Shown in pieces: positions 63,303 to 64,000 of a DNA stretch of 64,000 nt. The translations under genes were made by a program, and so were the position numbers. Source of the DNA: Streptococcus mitis (GTDB taxonomy: Bacteria; Bacillota; Bacilli; Lactobacillales; Streptococcaceae); assembly GCF_001579045.1 (NCBI RefSeq), contig NZ_KQ970261.1, forward strand, positions 310,218 through 374,217, in the 5' to 3' direction. The notes beneath the pieces are model-generated. The model was not told where the DNA came from. It ran no database searches and worked only from the letters and a program-made list of their open reading frames with translations. The stretch's first letter is position 1. Each line of letters opens with the position of its first letter.

Positions 63303-64000
63303 ATGAAAAAGAAATTCTTTTTATCAGCATTATTGATTAGCCTTTTGGGCCTTACTGCTACAAAACCAGTTCAGGCTGACACCAGTGTCGCAGACATTCA
63401 AAAGAGAGGCGAGCTAGTTGTCGGTGTGAAACAAGACGTTCCCAATTTTGGTTATAAGAATCCCAAGACAGGGACCTTTTCTGGTATCGAAACGGACTTG
63501 GCCAAAATGGTAGCAGATGAGCTCAAGGTCAAAGTTCGCTATGTGCCTGTTACCGCGCAAACTCGTGGACCTCTCCTAGACAATGAACAGGTCGATATGG
63601 ATATCGCGACCTTTACCATCACAGACGAACGCAAAAAACTCTACAACTTTACCAGCCCTTACTACACAGATGCTTCTGGCTTTTTGGTCAATAAATCTGC
63701 CAAAATCAAAAAGATTGAGGACCTAAACGGCAAAACCATCGGAGTCGCCCAAGGTTCCATCACCCAACGCCTGATTACTGAACTGGGTAAAAAGAAAGGT
63801 CTGAAGTTTAAATTCGTCGAACTTGGTTCCTACCCAGAATTGATTACGTCCCTACACGCTCATCGTATCGATGCCTTTTCCGTTGACCGCTCGATTCTAT
63901 CTGGCTATATCAGTAAACGAACAGAACTACTAGATGATAGTTTCAAGCCATCTGACTACGGTATTGTTACCAAGAAATCAAATACCGAGCTTAACGACTA
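63303..64000 (+). CDS. Amino acid ABC transporter substrate-binding protein (partial)
   Basis: 232 codons are visible and the C-terminus is outside the window. A signal peptide (KKKFFLSALLISLLGLTATKPVQAD, in part) without a lipobox cysteine is followed by the periplasmic-binding-protein type 3 domain (RGELVVGVKQDVPNFGY, then IETDLAKMVADEL, then the hinge DIATFTITDERKKLYNFTSPYY). The ligand is a polar or acidic amino acid by family. The lack of a lipid anchor is notable unless the permease is fused or another anchor exists. SD: AAGGAGG. Confidence 0.9.
   Translation, partial: MKKKFFLSALLISLLGLTATKPVQADTSVADIQKRGELVVGVKQDVPNFGYKNPKTGTFSGIETDLAKMVADELKVKVRYVPVTAQTRGPLLDNEQVDMDIATFTITDERKKLYNFTSPYYTDASGFLVNKSAKIKKIEDLNGKTIGVAQGSITQRLITELGKKKGLKFKFVELGSYPELITSLHAHRIDAFSVDRSILSGYISKRTELLDDSFKPSDYGIVTKKSNTELND

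Noticed and set aside
1-64000. tRNA, rRNA, prophage, IS element or CRISPR array
   Set aside because: None seen on either strand; the only repeats of note are BOX elements, the Fst locus repeats and the TA tract.

Overview
The window is a chromosomal stretch of a Streptococcus of the mitis/pneumoniae group. The evidence is the low-to-moderate GC content, strong GGAGG-type ribosome binding sites, seven BOX-family repeats (boxA 59 nt, boxB 45 nt, boxC 50 nt), a choline-binding lysozyme (lytC), the murM-murN cell-wall branching pair, mntE, dpr and a YSIRK-type surface protein. Most genes lie on the minus strand. From memory of the pneumococcal TIGR4 map, 3.7-41.9 kb follows the asnS-to-methyltransferase block (about SP_1542-SP_1578), 42.4-47.6 kb follows an rplA/rplK-to-brnQ block, and 48.4-64 kb follows pepV-to-amino-acid-ABC (about SP_0623-SP_0609). 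The order therefore looks rearranged relative to pneumococcus, which favours S. mitis or a close relative. No database was consulted. Layout: 1-3.4 kb is the N-terminal part of a large cell-wall surface protein, with a TA-dinucleotide tract against its ribosome binding site. 3.6-7.1 kb is a ypmB-like/aspC/VOC/asnS operon. 7.1-10.7 kb holds an MFS transporter with an elaborate leader, an FMN reductase, yaaA and a 54-residue membrane protein. 10.7-12.8 kb is a large membrane protein and a deformylase paralogue. 12.9-19.6 kb is a manganese/calcium export region: a riboswitch-controlled P-type ATPase and mntE, split by a two-gene glycosyltransferase module. 19.6-28 kb holds ABC-F, cca, dapB, degV, DUF1149, glmM, cdaR and cdaA (tRNA maturation, lysine/peptidoglycan precursors, c-di-AMP). 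28.1-29.5 kb has a ferredoxin-NADP reductase and a compact Fst/par-like type I toxin-antitoxin locus. 29.5-35.3 kb has whiA-yvcK-rapZ and ridA-engB-clpX-small protein-folA. 35.4-41.9 kb has dpr, lytC, tpiA, metA-dnaD, apt and a methyltransferase. 41.9-42.4 kb is gene-free and looks like a junction. 42.4-50.5 kb has the ribosomal genes rplK and rplA, a cell-wall carboxypeptidase operon, brnQ, a rhodanese and a UDG-like gene joined by a four-boxB BOX element, and pepV. 50.4-64 kb has a nitroreductase, a phosphoesterase, uvrC, a membrane-anchored matrixin, murM-murN, estA, RNase J2, recJ and an amino-acid ABC transporter cut off by the window end. The less ordinary signals are mostly non-coding. 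They are a start-stop mini-ORF followed by a hairpin that touches the Shine-Dalgarno sequence in front of the MFS gene; a complete par/Fst antitoxin arrangement with its direct repeats; three genes whose -10 box sits exactly 6 nt before the start codon (predicted leaderless mRNAs, including uvrC); a BOX element whose four boxB units stay open in one frame between a BOX-supplied stop codon and an ATGA overlap with the next gene; paired L1-type leaders at rplK and rplA; and the glycosyltransferase pair lodged inside a manganese-export locus.
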